From positions 1 to 7,989 of the forward strand of contig JAEZFY010000133.1 in assembly GCA_023417265.1 (NCBI GenBank): a stretch of 7,989 nucleotides of DNA. Direction: 5' to 3'. Positions 7,109-7,989 of the stretch are shown here, piece after piece. This stretch comes from Actinomycetes bacterium (GTDB lineage: Bacteria; Actinomycetota; Acidimicrobiia; Acidimicrobiales; Ilumatobacteraceae). The notes under the pieces were generated by a model. That model did not search any database, was not told the origin of the DNA, and saw only the letters and a program-made list of their open reading frames with translations. Both the position numbers and the translations under genes were made by a program. The stretch's first letter is position 1, and the number at the start of each line of letters is the position of its first letter.

Positions 7109-7730
7109 CGTAGGTGACCGCGCCTTCCGGCGTGCCCAGCTCGCCGGTGTCGAGTCGCCGGTATCCGAGGTGCTCGTAGAAGCCGTGCGCCCGGGTGTTT
7201 GCCGGGTCGACGCCAAGGTGCACGCTCGCGACCGAGCGGCTGCGCAGTTCGTCTTCGAGGGCCGCCATCAGCTGCCGCCCCGCGCCGCTGCCCTGGGCTT
7301 CGGGCGCGAGGTCGATGTGCAGGTGGGCGGGGAAGTCGGTGAGCAATTCCGGGCGTGTCGATCGAGGGTGGTGGATCAAGGCCACCAGGGCCGCGTCGCG
7401 GCTTCCCGCATCGATGTCGGCGTCGGTCGGGAGCGGGTAGCGGCGTTGCAGCGCCGGCCACCACGCCGCCGCGCACTCCGCTTCGAAGGCGGCGGTGTCG
7501 GGGGCCGCGAGCGCGTAGCCGAGGACGGCGTCGCCGTCGGCGGCGACGATCCCGAACGCCGACTCGAGCAGCACGTATGGGCCGGCGTAGACGTGGCCGA
7601 GCAGGTCGCCGTCGGCGTACAGCCCCGTGGCGTCGTGGCCGGCTGCGCCGGTGCGCAGGCAGATCGAGTAGATCGCGTCGAGGTCGGCGAACTCGGCCGG
7701 TCGAATCGACAGTTCGGGCACGCGCGCCAT
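7092..7730 (-). CDS. GNAT-family N-acetyltransferase, larger type
   Basis: The 212-aa protein differs from its convergent neighbour. It starts with RPAEFADLDAIYSICLRTG (10-28), has the segment GLYADGDLLGHVYAGPYV (36-53) and a long insertion rich in Trp/Pro (AWWPALQRRYP at 89-99). It then has the acetyl-CoA loop QGSGAGRQL (146-154) after HLHIDLAPEA (136-145), and ends with VHLGVDPANTRAHGFYEHLGY (starting at 170). The HIDL...VHLGV...FY.LGY arrangement resembles bacterial GNATs related to the acetyltransferase-like domain of O-GlcNAcases, but I cannot assign a substrate. ATG at 7730 begins just before the conserved domain; the frame stays open upstream to 7958, but that part is antisense to the sulfurtransferase gene. 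It is divergent from that gene with 27 bp between starts. Confidence 0.85.
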   Translation of the reverse strand: MARVPELSIRPAEFADLDAIYSICLRTGAAGHDATGLYADGDLLGHVYAGPYVLLESAFGIVAADGDAVLGYALAAPDTAAFEAECAAAWWPALQRRYPLPTDADIDAGSRDAALVALIHHPRSTRPELLTDFPAHLHIDLAPEAQGSGAGRQLMAALEDELRSRSVASVHLGVDPANTRAHGFYEHLGYRRLDTGELGTPEGAVTYVKALS

Positions 7731-7743
7731 CTTGCTCGACCGG

Positions 7744-7758
7744 TACGTTGGACGCCCA
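7744..7758 (+). promoter_or_regulatory. Predicted -10 box of the sulfurtransferase gene, near-leaderless
   Basis: TACGTT (7744-7749) fits TANNNT and ends eight bases before the ATG at 7758. Initiation would fall at or just before the start codon. There is no Shine-Dalgarno and no clear -35. On the opposite strand TACCGG (7745 down to 7740) shares the central TA and could be a weak box for the divergent acetyltransferase, but it lacks the final T. Confidence 0.42.
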
Positions 7759-7989
7759 TGTCGCTGATCAGTGCGGGCGAGCTCGTCGACCTGGTGACGT
7801 CGGACACCACCGGCCTCGTGGTCTGCGACGTGCGCTTCTCGCTCGGCGATCACGGCCACGGGCGCCGCGAATACGACGCCGGTCACGTCCCGGGCGCGCG
7901 CTTCGTCGACCTCCACCACGACCTCGCCGACGTCACCCGGCCCGGCGCCGGGCGGCACCCGTTGCCGGCACCCGAGCAGTTCACCGAGC
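7758..7989 (+). CDS. sseA: Thiosulfate/3-mercaptopyruvate sulfurtransferase, N-terminal part (cut by window end)
   Basis: Only the first 77 codons are present. They encode the start of a rhodanese domain: LISAGELVDLV (3-13), the central strand VVCDVRF (21-27), then EYDAGHVPGARFVDL (38-52) and RPGAGRHPLPAPEQF (61-75). The GH-(I/V)-PGA motif followed by a D/N-L and a G-x-HPLP segment is typical of the inactive N-terminal domain of two-domain sulfurtransferases. Those enzymes move sulfane sulfur from thiosulfate or 3-mercaptopyruvate to cyanide or thiols. The catalytic Cys domain would lie beyond the window. The ATG at 7758 fits the family start. Whether the donor is thiosulfate or mercaptopyruvate depends on the unseen active-site loop. 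Confidence 0.85.
   Translation, partial: MSLISAGELVDLVTSDTTGLVVCDVRFSLGDHGHGRREYDAGHVPGARFVDLHHDLADVTRPGAGRHPLPAPEQFTE

Noticed and set aside
6623..7730. Two adjacent GNAT genes as a toxin-antitoxin or defence module
   Set aside because: No ribbon-helix-helix or other antitoxin partner, and the two proteins are convergent and unrelated in sequence; ordinary acetyltransferases are more likely.
7731..7958. N-terminal extension of the larger GNAT protein
   Set aside because: It is antisense to the sulfurtransferase start, whose rhodanese motifs are clear. The acetyltransferase domain starts right after the ATG at 7730.

Overview
The window is GC-rich, densely coding DNA with bacterial gene organisation. 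The strong C/G preference at third codon positions, the FolP that closely resembles mycobacterial FolP1 in motif wording, the lipoprotein with a Ser/Thr/Ala/Pro linker, and promoters that seem to make leaderless transcripts all point to an actinobacterium. An Acidimicrobiia-like member is my guess, but nothing in the window proves the class. There are nine complete protein genes and one gene cut by the right edge. I see no RNA gene, insertion sequence or CRISPR array.

Left block (1-2731): a strong hairpin (1-31) lies beyond the 3' end of a MarR-type regulator gene (minus strand). The regulator is divergent from a two-gene operon encoding a split coenzyme B12-dependent acyl-CoA mutase: a large catalytic subunit (611-2245) and a small B12-binding subunit (2324-2731). 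Substrate-pocket residues (Phe66, Ala93, Gln184) fit isobutyryl-CoA mutase (IcmA/IcmB) rather than methylmalonyl-CoA mutase. The 14-bp gap between the start codons adjoins a perfect 8-bp inverted repeat that overlaps the -35 and spacer of a well-formed promoter. The -10 box ends exactly 7 nt before the mutase ATG. This looks like a MarR-controlled, leaderless carbon-skeleton-rearrangement operon.

Middle block (2728-5493): a putative lipoprotein of unknown function (minus) overlaps the end of the B12 subunit gene through a shared CTAG. It is divergent from folP (dihydropteroate synthase). folP converges on aroK (shikimate kinase). The roughly 180-bp gap between folP and aroK holds a nested inverted-repeat element built from GTGCCWGGCAC motifs, which may be a REP/MITE-like repeat or a bidirectional terminator.

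Right block (5511-7989): an epoxide hydrolase of the alpha/beta-hydrolase fold is followed, with an ATGA overlap, by a GNAT acetyltransferase. That gene converges on and overlaps by 17 bp a second, unrelated GNAT gene on the minus strand. The second GNAT is divergent from the start of a thiosulfate/3-mercaptopyruvate sulfurtransferase (rhodanese) gene that runs off the window.

A recurring architectural theme is four head-to-head gene pairs with only 14-27 bp between start codons. Three of the plus-strand genes (mutase, hydrolase, sulfurtransferase) have a TANNNT box ending 7-8 nt before the ATG and no clear Shine-Dalgarno, the geometry expected for leaderless mRNAs.
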